This document shows, piece by piece, positions 1-6,412 of a DNA stretch of 19,155 nucleotides; position 1 is the first letter of the stretch, and each line of letters starts with the position of its first letter. Made by a program: the position numbers and the translations under genes. Origin of the DNA: Chloroflexota bacterium (GTDB taxonomy: Bacteria > Chloroflexota > Dehalococcoidia > Bin125); NCBI GenBank assembly GCA_027296805.1, contig JAPUIR010000300.1:1-19155 (forward strand), given 5' to 3'. The notes below the pieces were generated by a model that saw only the letters and a list, made by a program, of their open reading frames with translations, was not told the origin of the DNA and ran no database searches.

Positions 1-223
1 TGGCGTTGAGGGCTAGGATGTCGCCGCTGTCGAGCTGGAAGAGGAGGAACTTGCCGTAGCGGTCGATCCGCTCGAAGGTCACGCCCGTCATCCGCTCGCG
101 GAACTCCGCCGACGGCATCCGCACGATGTGCGGCTTCAGCAGCTCCACCGTCTCGACGCGCGCGCCCGTGAGGTCGCGGTTGAGGATCGCGCGCACGTTC
201 TCGAGGTCGGGGATCTCGGGCAT
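1..223 (-). CDS. Fpg/Nei-family DNA glycosylase, 5' part only
   Basis: This is the first 74 codons of a formamidopyrimidine-DNA glycosylase/endonuclease VIII-type base-excision repair enzyme; the rest lies beyond the left edge. The protein begins MPEIPDLENV. In this family Pro2 is the Schiff-base nucleophile and Glu3 the general acid, and both are present. A lysine at position 58 in RYGKFLLF matches the conserved Lys57 region of Fpg. The usual opening is MPELPEVE; the IPDLE variant is seen in a divergent Fpg-like branch, so substrate (8-oxoguanine or oxidised pyrimidine) cannot be assigned. The start is set by the catalytic Pro2 and by a GAGGAAG ribosome site just upstream. The C-terminal zinc finger is not visible. 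It is transcribed divergently from the PNPOx-family gene. Confidence 0.85.
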   Translation of the reverse strand, partial: MPEIPDLENVRAILNRDLTGARVETVELLKPHIVRMPSAEFRERMTGVTFERIDRYGKFLLFQLDSGDILALNA

Positions 224-262
224 GGCTTCCTCGCGAGCGTTCGCAGCGCCGACCTGGGTTGG

Positions 263-285
263 ATCGGCGCGCGACGGGCGCCGAT
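263..285. repeat. 8-bp perfect inverted repeat near the glycosylase promoter
   Basis: ATCGGCGC (263-270) and GCGCCGAT (278-285) form a perfect inverted repeat with a 7-nt loop. One arm overlaps the candidate minus-strand -10 at 284-289, so the repeat would sit across the transcription start. It may be an operator or an early mRNA hairpin. GC-rich DNA produces such repeats by chance, so function is inferred only from position. Confidence 0.4.
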
Positions 286-292
286 GTTAGCA
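284..292 (-). promoter_or_regulatory. Candidate extended -10 promoter for the DNA glycosylase
   Basis: Read on the minus strand, TGCTAACAT is a TGn extended -10 followed by TAACAT (4 of 6 matches to TATAAT). It lies about 60 bases upstream of the glycosylase start. No -35 box is evident, which is acceptable for an extended -10 promoter. Confidence 0.35.
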
Positions 293-375
293 CCCGCGTC
301 GTGCGGCTCGGCCCGCCGCGGCCGCCGCGGGCAACGCATCGCAGCGGCTACGCGGGCGGCGCGGGGCGTGCAAGC

Positions 376-394
376 ATCGATGCTCGACATCGAT
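376..394. repeat. 7-bp perfect inverted repeat ahead of the PNPOx-family gene
   Basis: ATCGATG (376-382) and CATCGAT (388-394) flank a 5-nt spacer CTCGA. The repeat ends 6 nt before the GAGGAG ribosome site (401-406) of the PNPOx-family gene. It could be an operator, or a hairpin in the leader close to the ribosome site. The function is unknown. Confidence 0.45.
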
Positions 395-412
395 CCAGTC
401 GAGGAGCGTGCG

Positions 413-1084
413 ATGACCTCAGACCCCACCCCACCCAGTACACGGACCCGCGTTCAGCGCCTGCCCGACCGGGGGCGCTACGACCGCGGCACGATCGACG
501 CCATCCTGGACGAGGCCCTCGTCGCGCATGTGGGGTTCACCACGGCGGAAGGGCCATCGGTGGTCCCCACGGCCTGCTGGCGTGGGGGCGACGAGGTCTA
601 CGTGCACGGCTCCTCGGCCAGTCGCCTCGTGCAAGCGTTGCGTGAGGGAAATCCTTGCTGCCTGTGCGCGACCTTGCTGGACGGGGTGGTGTTCGCGCGT
701 TCGGGGTTCCATCAGTCGGTCAACTACCGCTCGGTAGTGGTCTACGGAACGGCGCGGGAGATCGTCGAGACGGACGAAAAGCTCGCGGCACTGGAGGCGT
801 TCACGAATCGGATCGCGCCCGGCCGCTGGGAGGAGTTGCGGCCTCCCACATCGCAAGAGCTGCGCGCGACCGGAGTCTTCGCGCTGCCCCTGGACGAAGC
901 CTCCGCGAAAGTTCGCACTGGAGGGCCGGTCGATGACGAGCCCGACTACGCCCTTCCCATCTGGGCCGGTGTCCTTCCTCTGGGCATGGCGGTGGGCGAT
1001 CCTATCGCCGACCCGAAGCTCACATCGGAGATCGCCGCTCCGGACGCGATCACACACCTGCGGCAGCAGTGGCGCGGGGCCTAA
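413..1084 (+). CDS. Pyridoxamine 5'-phosphate oxidase-like flavin-binding protein
   Basis: The 223-residue product belongs to the PNPOx-like split-barrel superfamily, closest in character to the NimA/COG3467 group of FMN-binding proteins. Recognisable parts are the N-terminal helix with ILDEALVAHVGF, a strand VVPTACWRGGDEVYVHGS, and the family signature SGFHQSVNYRSVVVYGTA, followed by a helix EKLAALEAFTNRIAPGRW. Such proteins bind flavin and act as oxidoreductases of mostly unknown substrate; it should not be called pdxH. The ATG at 413 is preferred over upstream in-frame starts because GAGGAG lies 6 nt before it and the family fold begins soon after. Its TAA (1082-1084) overlaps the TAG of the opposing prephenate dehydratase gene. 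Confidence 0.82.
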   Translation: MTSDPTPPSTRTRVQRLPDRGRYDRGTIDAILDEALVAHVGFTTAEGPSVVPTACWRGGDEVYVHGSSASRLVQALREGNPCCLCATLLDGVVFARSGFHQSVNYRSVVVYGTAREIVETDEKLAALEAFTNRIAPGRWEELRPPTSQELRATGVFALPLDEASAKVRTGGPVDDEPDYALPIWAGVLPLGMAVGDPIADPKLTSEIAAPDAITHLRQQWRGA

Positions 1085-1905
1085 CGGGCGCGGTAGCGGG
1101 GGTAGGAGCCGAAGAGCTTGAGCTGGGTGGTCTCCTGCTCGACACGGGCAAGGACCGTCGCCAGGTCGGCATCGAGGCGGTGACCGTCACAGTCGATCAG
1201 GAAGACGTAGACGCCCAGCTCTTCTCGGGCCGGACGCGACTCGATCTTGGAGAGGTCAACGCCCGCCTCGGCGAACGGCTGCAGGGCCCGGACCAGCGCG
1301 CCGGGCACGTCAAGGGTGTTGAAAGCTAGCGACGTCTTGTCGTGGCCGGTGGGCGGAGCATCGTCCTCGCCCAGAACGACGAAACGGGTTTGGTTGCGAT
1401 CGTCGTCCTGGACCCCGTCCCGCAGAATGGCCGCGCCCAAGAGTTCCGCGGCACGGCGCGGCGCGATCGCGACCGCCCCATCCTCCGCCAGCGCCTGCTC
1501 GACCGCTCCCGCCGTCGATAGCGCGGCGCGTTGATCGGCCTGGGGCAGTTCCTGCCGCAGGAAGACGGCGCACTGGTCCAGGGCCTCCGGCTTCGAGTAA
1601 ACCACCTGCACCTGAGCCAGGTCGCTGCCGGCGGGTCCGAGCAAGCAATGCACGATAGGGAGCACGACCTCGGCGCGGATCTTGAGGTCCAGGGTGTGGA
1701 TGAGCAGGTCGAGGGTCTCGTTGACCGGGCCGACCAGCGAGTTCTCGATCGGCACGATGGCCTCATCGGCCTCCCCGGCGACGACCGCCTCAGTCACCGC
1801 GCGAATCGAGGGCGCGGCGATCAGGTCCGCTTGCGGGGCGTACTCCAGTGCGGCCTGTTCCGTGAAGGTGCCACGCGGTCCGAGAAACGCGAGTCGCAGC
1901 GACAC
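1081..1905 (-). CDS. pheA: Prephenate dehydratase with ACT domain
   Basis: This monofunctional prephenate dehydratase (274 residues) converts prephenate to phenylpyruvate, the committed step to phenylalanine, in the cytoplasm. The catalytic part holds GPRGTFTEQAAL (9-20), VPIENSLVGPVNETLDLL (51-68) and the essential TRF motif at 173-175. The C-terminal ACT domain (about 190-270) carries PGALVRAL (201-208) and ESRP (222-225), the two Phe-binding motifs that give feedback inhibition. No chorismate mutase domain is attached. The start is GTG at 1903-1905, with GGAG in the end of the upstream gene. Only 2 nt separate it from the RCK gene stop, so it is probably translationally coupled to the usp-RCK operon. 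It ends convergently on the PNPOx-family gene with a 4-nt overlap. Confidence 0.96.
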   Translation of the reverse strand: MSLRLAFLGPRGTFTEQAALEYAPQADLIAAPSIRAVTEAVVAGEADEAIVPIENSLVGPVNETLDLLIHTLDLKIRAEVVLPIVHCLLGPAGSDLAQVQVVYSKPEALDQCAVFLRQELPQADQRAALSTAGAVEQALAEDGAVAIAPRRAAELLGAAILRDGVQDDDRNQTRFVVLGEDDAPPTGHDKTSLAFNTLDVPGALVRALQPFAEAGVDLSKIESRPAREELGVYVFLIDCDGHRLDADLATVLARVEQETTQLKLFGSYPRYRAR

Positions 1906-1907
1906 GG

Positions 1908-2573
1908 TTACTCCGTGCCCGCAAACGCGTGTCGCAGTGCGACTTCGTGCTCGGGCAGCGTGACCGCCAGCACGACCGCGCCTGCCTCGATCATCGTCTC
2001 GCCCGTGGGGACCTCCGGCCGCCCGTCGGGGTGCATGATCAGAGGAACGAGCGCGTGGGGCGGTAGATCGAGAGACGAAAGCCGGTTTCCCACAGAAGGG
2101 CCGTTCTCCGGAACCACGATCTCGACGAGTTCATAGTCGCTGGTGTGGAACTCCAGGAGGTGGATGAGGGGATGGCTGGGCAGATCCTGCTCGATGTGCG
2201 CCAGGATCGCCTGCGTGGCTGAGACAGGCGCATCCACGCCGAGCGCGCGGAAGATCTCCTCGTTGCGGGGGTCGTTGACACGGGCGATCGCCAGGGGCAC
2301 CTTGAAGCGCTGCTTGGCCACCTGCACGATCGCGAGATTCGCTTCGTCGCGACCGGTGGCAGCGACAACCATGTCGGCGCGCTCCATGCCCGCCTGGGAT
2401 TGAATCTGGACCTCCGCGCCATCGCCCCGGAGACCGATGTCGCCCAACTCCTCGTTGAGGTCACCGATGCGCCGCCCGTCCGTATCGATCACGAGCACTT
2501 CATGCCCGGCGGCGACGAGCTCGCGCGCCGTTGCGGCGCCCACCTTTCCACAGCCCACGACAATGATGTACAT
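1908..2573 (-). CDS. TrkA-like RCK protein (RCK_N plus RCK_C)
   Basis: The 221-residue cytoplasmic protein has an N-terminal Rossmann-type RCK/KTN domain (about 1-125) with the dinucleotide motif GCGKVG (7-12) and the acidic end of strand 2 at VIDTD (27-31). An RCK_C (TrkA_C) ligand-binding domain follows from about 135 to 217. Such proteins gate K+ channels and Trk/Ktr transporters in response to NAD(H), ATP or cyclic di-AMP; the ligand here cannot be read from sequence. It starts 2 nt after the stop of the shorter RCK_N gene. No TrkH/KtrB membrane subunit is in the window, so the partner is unknown. It might serve another transporter such as an APC-type permease. Confidence 0.88.
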   Translation of the reverse strand: MYIIVVGCGKVGAATARELVAAGHEVLVIDTDGRRIGDLNEELGDIGLRGDGAEVQIQSQAGMERADMVVAATGRDEANLAIVQVAKQRFKVPLAIARVNDPRNEEIFRALGVDAPVSATQAILAHIEQDLPSHPLIHLLEFHTSDYELVEIVVPENGPSVGNRLSSLDLPPHALVPLIMHPDGRPEVPTGETMIEAGAVVLAVTLPEHEVALRHAFAGTE

Positions 2574-2575
2574 GG

Positions 2576-2977
2576 CTATGCCCCAAACGCAGCCTGGCGC
2601 ACCAAGTCCGCCACAATGCTCGTGGGGTTGACGGCCTCCACCCCCAGCTCGCTGTAGATCTCCGCACGAGGCGTGTCGAAGATGCGCGCGATGACGCGTT
2701 CCACGCCGTGCAGGTGTTTCGCGACTTGGGCCGCCATGGCGTTACGGTTGTCGCCGTTGGCGAGGGCCATGAAGACATCGGCGTCGGGGGTTCCGGCTTG
2801 GCGCTGGATCTCCTTGTCCACGCCGTTGCCTAGCACGGTCCGCCCGCTAAAGCCGGCGGGCAGGAGGTGGAAGGCGCCCTCGTCGAAGTCGATCACGACC
2901 ACCTCATGGCCCTCGCTGTCGAGTTCCGTCGCGACCGTCCGTCCCAGACGCCCACAGCCCATGATCACGAACTTCAT
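2576..2977 (-). CDS. Single-domain RCK_N (TrkA-N) protein
   Basis: The 133-residue protein consists of one RCK_N Rossmann domain, with GCGRLG (7-12) and an acidic VIDFDE after strand 2 near residue 30, as expected for NAD/NADH binding. It lacks an RCK_C domain and stops right after the helix SIVADLVRQAAF. Its ATG overlaps the TGA of the universal stress gene (ATGA, 2974-2977), and the full RCK gene starts 2 nt after its stop. This arrangement suggests the two RCK proteins are made together and may form a mixed assembly comparable to the tandem RCK halves of E. coli TrkA, with one RCK_C missing. The partner transporter is not in the window. Confidence 0.87.
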   Translation of the reverse strand: MKFVIMGCGRLGRTVATELDSEGHEVVVIDFDEGAFHLLPAGFSGRTVLGNGVDKEIQRQAGTPDADVFMALANGDNRNAMAAQVAKHLHGVERVIARIFDTPRAEIYSELGVEAVNPTSIVADLVRQAAFGA

Positions 2978-3411
2978 GTCGCGGCCCCGTCCCGCACGAT
3001 GACCACCTCACACGGCGCATGACGCAAGACGTAGTCGGCGGTGCGCCCGAGATCGAGGACTTTGCTCTCCTGCGAATGCCGCGAGACCCCCATGACGATC
3101 ATCTCGACGCCGAGTTCCACGGCTTCATCGACGATCGCGTGCCCGGCGTCGCGCGCTTGCAGGATGTCGCCTTCGCACTTCGACTTGTAGTCGCGCGCGA
3201 TCTTCTCCGCCTGGGCCAGGCAGCGCTCCCCGCGCTGGAACTCCTCGGGCAGCTCCGCGTCGAGCGGCAGGCGACGATCCACCTCCACCACGTAGACCGC
3301 GTGGACGCGCGCGTCCTTCTGGCCGTTCGCGAGTTGAAAGGCAAGTTCCAACCCCCGCAAGCTGGCGGGGTTGTCGGTATAGGGGACGAGGAGCGAGTGG
3401 CCGCGTGCCAC
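2974..3411 (-). CDS. Universal stress protein, UspA family
   Basis: The 145-residue UspA-fold protein opens with the strand HSLLVPYTDNPASLRGLELA and ends with the family signature in which a helix AD-YVLRHAPCEVVIVR closes the domain. The usual ATP-binding loop G-2x-G-9x-G(S/T) appears as GVSRHS...LGRT, with Arg in place of the second Gly, so ATP binding is uncertain. The start is GTG at 3409-3411, with a GGAGG ribosome site (3416-3420) 4 nt away. It is the first gene of the operon and has a strong promoter upstream. Stand-alone Usp proteins next to RCK proteins commonly regulate membrane transport, but this gene alone does not show which transporter. Confidence 0.88.
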   Translation of the reverse strand: MARGHSLLVPYTDNPASLRGLELAFQLANGQKDARVHAVYVVEVDRRLPLDAELPEEFQRGERCLAQAEKIARDYKSKCEGDILQARDAGHAIVDEAVELGVEMIVMGVSRHSQESKVLDLGRTADYVLRHAPCEVVIVRDGAAT

Positions 3412-3438
3412 GGTGCCTCCGTTGCGCGAAGGTCAGTG

Positions 3439-3453
3439 GCGGGAAATTCCCGC
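3439..3453. promoter_or_regulatory. Perfect 15-bp palindrome, candidate operator of the usp-RCK-pheA operon
   Basis: GCGGGAAATTCCCGC has perfect 7-bp arms around one central base. It starts about 4 bases downstream of the predicted transcription start of the minus-strand operon, where a bound repressor would block RNA polymerase. A matching half site, TTGCGGGAAA, occurs at 3514-3523 upstream of the promoter. The regulator is unknown. Confidence 0.5.
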
Positions 3454-3462
3454 AATCAATCG

Positions 3463-3490
3463 ATTATACGAGCCGAACCCGCAGCGTCGA
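3463..3490 (-). promoter_or_regulatory. Sigma70-type promoter of the usp-RCK-pheA operon
   Basis: On the minus strand a perfect TATAAT -10 (3463-3468) lies 16 nt after TCGACG (3485-3490), which matches TTGACA at 4 of 6 positions. Transcription would start near 3456, giving a leader of about 45 nt before the GTG of the universal stress gene. It separates the operon from the upstream metallophosphoesterase. Confidence 0.65.
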
Positions 3491-3535
3491 TGTTTCGGGT
3501 GAAACGAGATGCCTTGCGGGAAACGCTGGCAGGCG

Positions 3536-4108
3536 TCAGATGTACTTCGGCTGCTCGCTGATCAGGTGCGTGCCGTCCTCGTCGATCTGCTCAAGCCAGG
3601 CATGGACCCGGCCGTCCTCGATCTCCAGGAAGCCCAGCGTTCCCATCCGGGTGTCGAGGTTGCGGGGGTACATGGGGCTGCCCGGGTTGATGATCAAGAC
3701 GCCGCGCAGCGTCTCGACCCCCGCGACGTGCGTATCGCCGTGCACGAGGATGTCCTGCGGGCCATCGAAATAGTGATCCATCACGGTGTGAATCGTGCGG
3801 TGGGGGGGCCATTCCGGGAGCGACAGATCATGCGTGAGCCCGATCTTGAAGCCCTCGATCTCCAGCGCCCAGGCCTCCTTGAGGCGTGGATCTTCAGGCT
3901 GCACCGGCCGCCCTCCGCTGCCGTCGTCGCCGTTGCCCCGCGCGACGTAGATCGGGGCGAGCGCTTCGAGCGTGTCGATCAGGGCCACGTCGTGGATGTC
4001 GCCCCCGTGCAGCAGCAGGTCGACGCCGGCCAGGCGCTCATAGACCTGGGGCCACAACTCCTTGCCGGCTTCGGGAACATGGGTGTCGGAGATCAGGCCG
4101 ATCAGCAT
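3536..4108 (-). CDS. Metallophosphoesterase, YfcE/MJ0936-like
   Basis: The 190-residue calcineurin-like phosphoesterase shows the metal-site motifs in order: SDTH (7-10), HGGDIHD (34-40), GNGD (58-61), THD (92-94) and HGDTH (123-127). The last is usually GHTH in this family; here the first histidine position is Asp125, with His123 two residues earlier. Length fits YfcE/MJ0936-type phosphodiesterases, which act on artificial phosphodiesters and whose natural substrates are mostly unknown. Its ATG lies 4 nt after the stop of the PfkB-type kinase, so the two are probably co-transcribed. The Usp promoter lies downstream, in the gap after its stop. A role in RNA or nucleotide turnover is possible but unproved. 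Confidence 0.85.
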   Translation of the reverse strand: MLIGLISDTHVPEAGKELWPQVYERLAGVDLLLHGGDIHDVALIDTLEALAPIYVARGNGDDGSGGRPVQPEDPRLKEAWALEIEGFKIGLTHDLSLPEWPPHRTIHTVMDHYFDGPQDILVHGDTHVAGVETLRGVLIINPGSPMYPRNLDTRMGTLGFLEIEDGRVHAWLEQIDEDGTHLISEQPKYI

Positions 4109-4112
4109 GGGT

Positions 4113-5309
4113 TCAGGCTATCAGCGCACGGCGCAGGCGCGAGCAAGCGTCGCGCTCGTGCTGAATCGCCGCCAGCAGGGCTTCGGGAGCCAATCCGGGA
4201 TCTTCGGGCCAGCCCCGGCTGAGCAAAGCCCAGTACGCCCCAGTGAGGGCCGCGCCGCGCAGCGCCGGTCCCGCTTCGTGCAGTGCCGCGAGCGGGGAGC
4301 GAGGAAAGTGCGGTGCGAGCATCAGGCTTAGCGGGCCATCCAACGCGAAGAGATCGTCCGACTCAGAGGGAAGACCAGCCTCGACACTCAGCCGCCGCTG
4401 CGCCCACGCTGCGATCGCGTGCAGACGGCGCATCGCCGCCACGCGCTGCCGGCAGCGGCCATCCTGGACTCGATCGCGCACCAGGTCACCAGCCGCCCTC
4501 GTGCCCAGTGCCAGGGCATCGACGGGCGCTGCGCCCAGCGAACGCGCGAGGACATATCCGGCGAGGAAGACGTCGCCGGCGCCGGTCGTATCGAGTGAGG
4601 GCGTCTCGACGCCGGACTCCCGGTCGAAGCGGTCGGCGATCTCGCCGCTCGGTGTGGCCAGCAGGGCGCCGCGCGCGCCAGAGGTGACGAGCACCTCCGC
4701 TCCCGTCGCCGCCGCCAGACGACGCGCGGCCGCCTCCGGCTCCAAGTCCGGTGCGACGACCGCGAACTCGCGCTTGGAGAACTTGATCGCCGACGCGCCG
4801 CGCAGGCGTGGTTCGACGTCGATCGGCTGGGTGTGAACCCGCCCCCGCGCGTCCCGGCGTCGCAAGAGCCCCTGCACGTCCAGCCCCACGAAGCTCCCCG
4901 AGTCGAACAAACGGGTGAGGACAGCAGGGTGGACCGACTTCGGATAGAGCGGTGAGACAACGATGGCGGCTGGCAGATCGTCGGGGAGGTCGTCGGCAAG
5001 CAGCGGCTGGGCCTGGGTCCGGAGCGCTTGCCGGCGACGGTCGGGCTGGTAGTCGTTGATGAAATGCGTGTCCTGGACACTGTCCGGACCCGCCCAGGCG
5101 AGCGCCGCCGCACCCAGAGCCGGCAGCGCGAACACGCGCGCCCAGGGGCCCGCCTGCCCCACGAGCCTGATCCGTGTGCCGGTCTCGGGGTCGGAGGCCG
5201 CCAGCGCCAATCCCGCGTGCCAGGGGGCACCCCCGGGCTGGGTCCAGCGCAGGTTCGGCAGCCGGATCTGGTCGCGGGTGATCGCGCCCACAAGCAGCAG
5301 GTCGGTCAT
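4113..5309 (-). CDS. PfkB-family carbohydrate kinase with C-terminal extension
   Basis: This 398-residue protein has a ribokinase/PfkB fold in about residues 1-280. The second PfkB signature with its catalytic Asp is plain as DTTGAGDVFLAGYVLA (240-255). The N-terminal GGAPWHAGLALAA (26-38) is the counterpart of the substrate-site GG motif, and a strand-helix HFINDYQPDRRRQAL (82-96) resembles the substrate lid of this subfamily. It should phosphorylate a sugar or nucleoside with ATP, but the substrate cannot be read. PfkB kinases are normally 290-330 residues; about 118 residues beyond the core (281-398) have no motif I recognise and look helical. It starts at ATG 5307-5309, with only a weak purine-rich site upstream, and is followed within 4 nt by the metallophosphoesterase. 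Confidence 0.82.
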   Translation of the reverse strand: MTDLLLVGAITRDQIRLPNLRWTQPGGAPWHAGLALAASDPETGTRIRLVGQAGPWARVFALPALGAAALAWAGPDSVQDTHFINDYQPDRRRQALRTQAQPLLADDLPDDLPAAIVVSPLYPKSVHPAVLTRLFDSGSFVGLDVQGLLRRRDARGRVHTQPIDVEPRLRGASAIKFSKREFAVVAPDLEPEAAARRLAAATGAEVLVTSGARGALLATPSGEIADRFDRESGVETPSLDTTGAGDVFLAGYVLARSLGAAPVDALALGTRAAGDLVRDRVQDGRCRQRVAAMRRLHAIAAWAQRRLSVEAGLPSESDDLFALDGPLSLMLAPHFPRSPLAALHEAGPALRGAALTGAYWALLSRGWPEDPGLAPEALLAAIQHERDACSRLRRALIA

Positions 5310-5403
5310 ACGGCGGTGCTGGTCCCTTCACCCCAAGGATAGGAGGGACAAGGGGTTGGCAGAGCCCGCGATTGGACCACAGCGGTGCACAAAGTCCGTG
5401 CGA

Positions 5404-5409
5404 TAGAAT
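5404..5409 (+). promoter_or_regulatory. Candidate -10 box upstream of pdxS
   Basis: TAGAAT matches TATAAT at 5 of 6 positions. With a start near 5416 it would give a leader of about 70 nt before pdxS. No convincing -35 hexamer sits 16-18 nt upstream; TTGGAC at 5372-5377 is too far away at 26 nt. The call therefore rests on the -10 and its location. Confidence 0.35.
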
Positions 5410-5418
5410 GGCGTTGGA

Positions 5419-5445
5419 CGGACGCGATCCGGCCCGGGTCGTCCG
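5419..5445. promoter_or_regulatory. Long imperfect inverted repeat in the pdxS leader
   Basis: CGGAC (5419-5423) pairs with GTCCG (5441-5445), and after a 2-nt bulge GATCCGG (5426-5432) pairs with CCGGGTC (5434-5440) around one central base, with one G-T pair. This gives about 12 paired positions just downstream of the candidate start site. It could be an operator for a PLP-responsive repressor or an RNA hairpin in the leader. No T-rich tail follows, so it is not a simple terminator. Confidence 0.45.
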
Positions 5446-5484
5446 CGACGCGATTCAAGAGGTATCCCTGGTACGGAGTACAGC

Positions 5485-6372
5485 ATGGTCGTTGAAACAG
5501 GCACGCTGACGGTCAAAGCAGGACTCGCCGAGATGCTCAAAGGCGGGGTAATCATGGACGTGGTCACCGCCGATCAGGCCGTGATCGCGCAGGAGGCGGG
5601 CGCCGTGTCCGTGATGGCGCTGGAACGGGTGCCGTCCGACATCCGCAAGGACGGGGGGGTTGCCCGCATGAGCGACCCCACCAAAATCCGCGAGATCTTG
5701 GACGCGGTCTCCATCCCGGTCATGGCGAAAGTCCGTATCGGGCACTTCATGGAGGCGCGCATCCTCCAGTCGCTGGGTGTGGACTACGTGGACGAGTCAG
5801 AAGTGCTGACCCCGGCCGACGAGGCGTTCCACATCAACAAGCGGAGCTTCAAGGTGCCTTTCGTCTGCGGCTGCCGGGACCTGGGGGAGGCGCTGCGCCG
5901 CATCTCGGAGGGCGCGGCGATGATCCGCACGAAGGGCGAAGCGGGCACCGGCAACATCGTGGAGGCGGTCCGACACATGCGCTCCGTGCAGGGCCAGATC
6001 CGCGGCCTGCAGGGCTTCGGCGACGAAGAGTTGGTCAACTACGGCAAGGAGATCGGCGCGTCCGCGGAGTTGCTGCGGGAGACCCAGAAGCTGGGACGCT
6101 TGCCGGTCGTGAACTTCGCGGCGGGCGGCATCGCCACGCCCGCGGACGCGGCCTTGATGATGCAACTCGGCGCGGACGGCGTGTTCGTCGGCAGCGGTAT
6201 CTTCAAGTCGTCCGAGCCGGCCCTCATGGCGGAGGCCATCGTCAAAGCCACCACGCACTACGACAACGATGAAATTCTGGCCGAGGTCTCGACCGGGCTG
6301 GGCGACGCCATGCCCGGGCTCCAGATGGAGGACATCCCGGAGCACGAGCGCCTGGCCAAGCGCGGCTGGTGA
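5485..6372 (+). CDS. pdxS: Pyridoxal 5'-phosphate synthase lyase subunit PdxS
   Basis: PdxS makes PLP from ribose 5-phosphate, glyceraldehyde 3-phosphate and ammonia supplied by PdxT; the active complex is a dodecamer of PdxS decorated with PdxT. The 295-residue protein is near-canonical throughout. Asp25 in VIMDVVT, Lys82 in VMAKVRIGH, which forms the first sugar imine, and Lys150 in [11 protein letters not shown], the second active-site lysine, are all present. The phosphate-site loops [16 protein letters not shown] and [14 protein letters not shown] are intact. The ATG at 5485 follows GGAG (5475-5478) by 6 nt. The gene heads a plus-strand run with pdxT 40 nt downstream. It indicates the deoxyxylulose-phosphate-independent PLP pathway. 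Confidence 0.98.
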   Translation: MVVETGTLTVKAGLAEMLKGGVIMDVVTADQAVIAQEAGAVSVMALERVPSDIRKDGGVARMSDPTKIREILDAVSIPVMAKVRIGHFMEARILQSLGVDYVDESEVLTPADEAFHINKRSFKVPFVCGCRDLGEALRRISEGAAMIRTKGEAGTGNIVEAVRHMRSVQGQIRGLQGFGDEELVNYGKEIGASAELLRETQKLGRLPVVNFAAGGIATPADAALMMQLGADGVFVGSGIFKSSEPALMAEAIVKATTHYDNDEILAEVSTGLGDAMPGLQMEDIPEHERLAKRGW

Positions 6373-6412
6373 CGCGGCCAGGCGGTCCCGGGGAGGGGGG
6401 AGTCGCAAGCCC

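Noticed and set aside
128..412. N-terminal extension of the PNPOx-family gene
   Set aside because: It would overlap the divergent glycosylase gene and cross both inverted repeats; the GAGGAG site supports the start at 413.
3492..3505. Small hairpin GTTTC-GGGT-GAAAC upstream of the usp promoter as a terminator for the metallophosphoesterase gene
   Set aside because: A 5-bp stem with no T run on either side; it may be chance or an accessory binding site.
5509..6372. Possible sign of horizontal transfer in pdxS/pdxT
   Set aside because: Base composition looks like that of the neighbours and no mobile-element trace is nearby.
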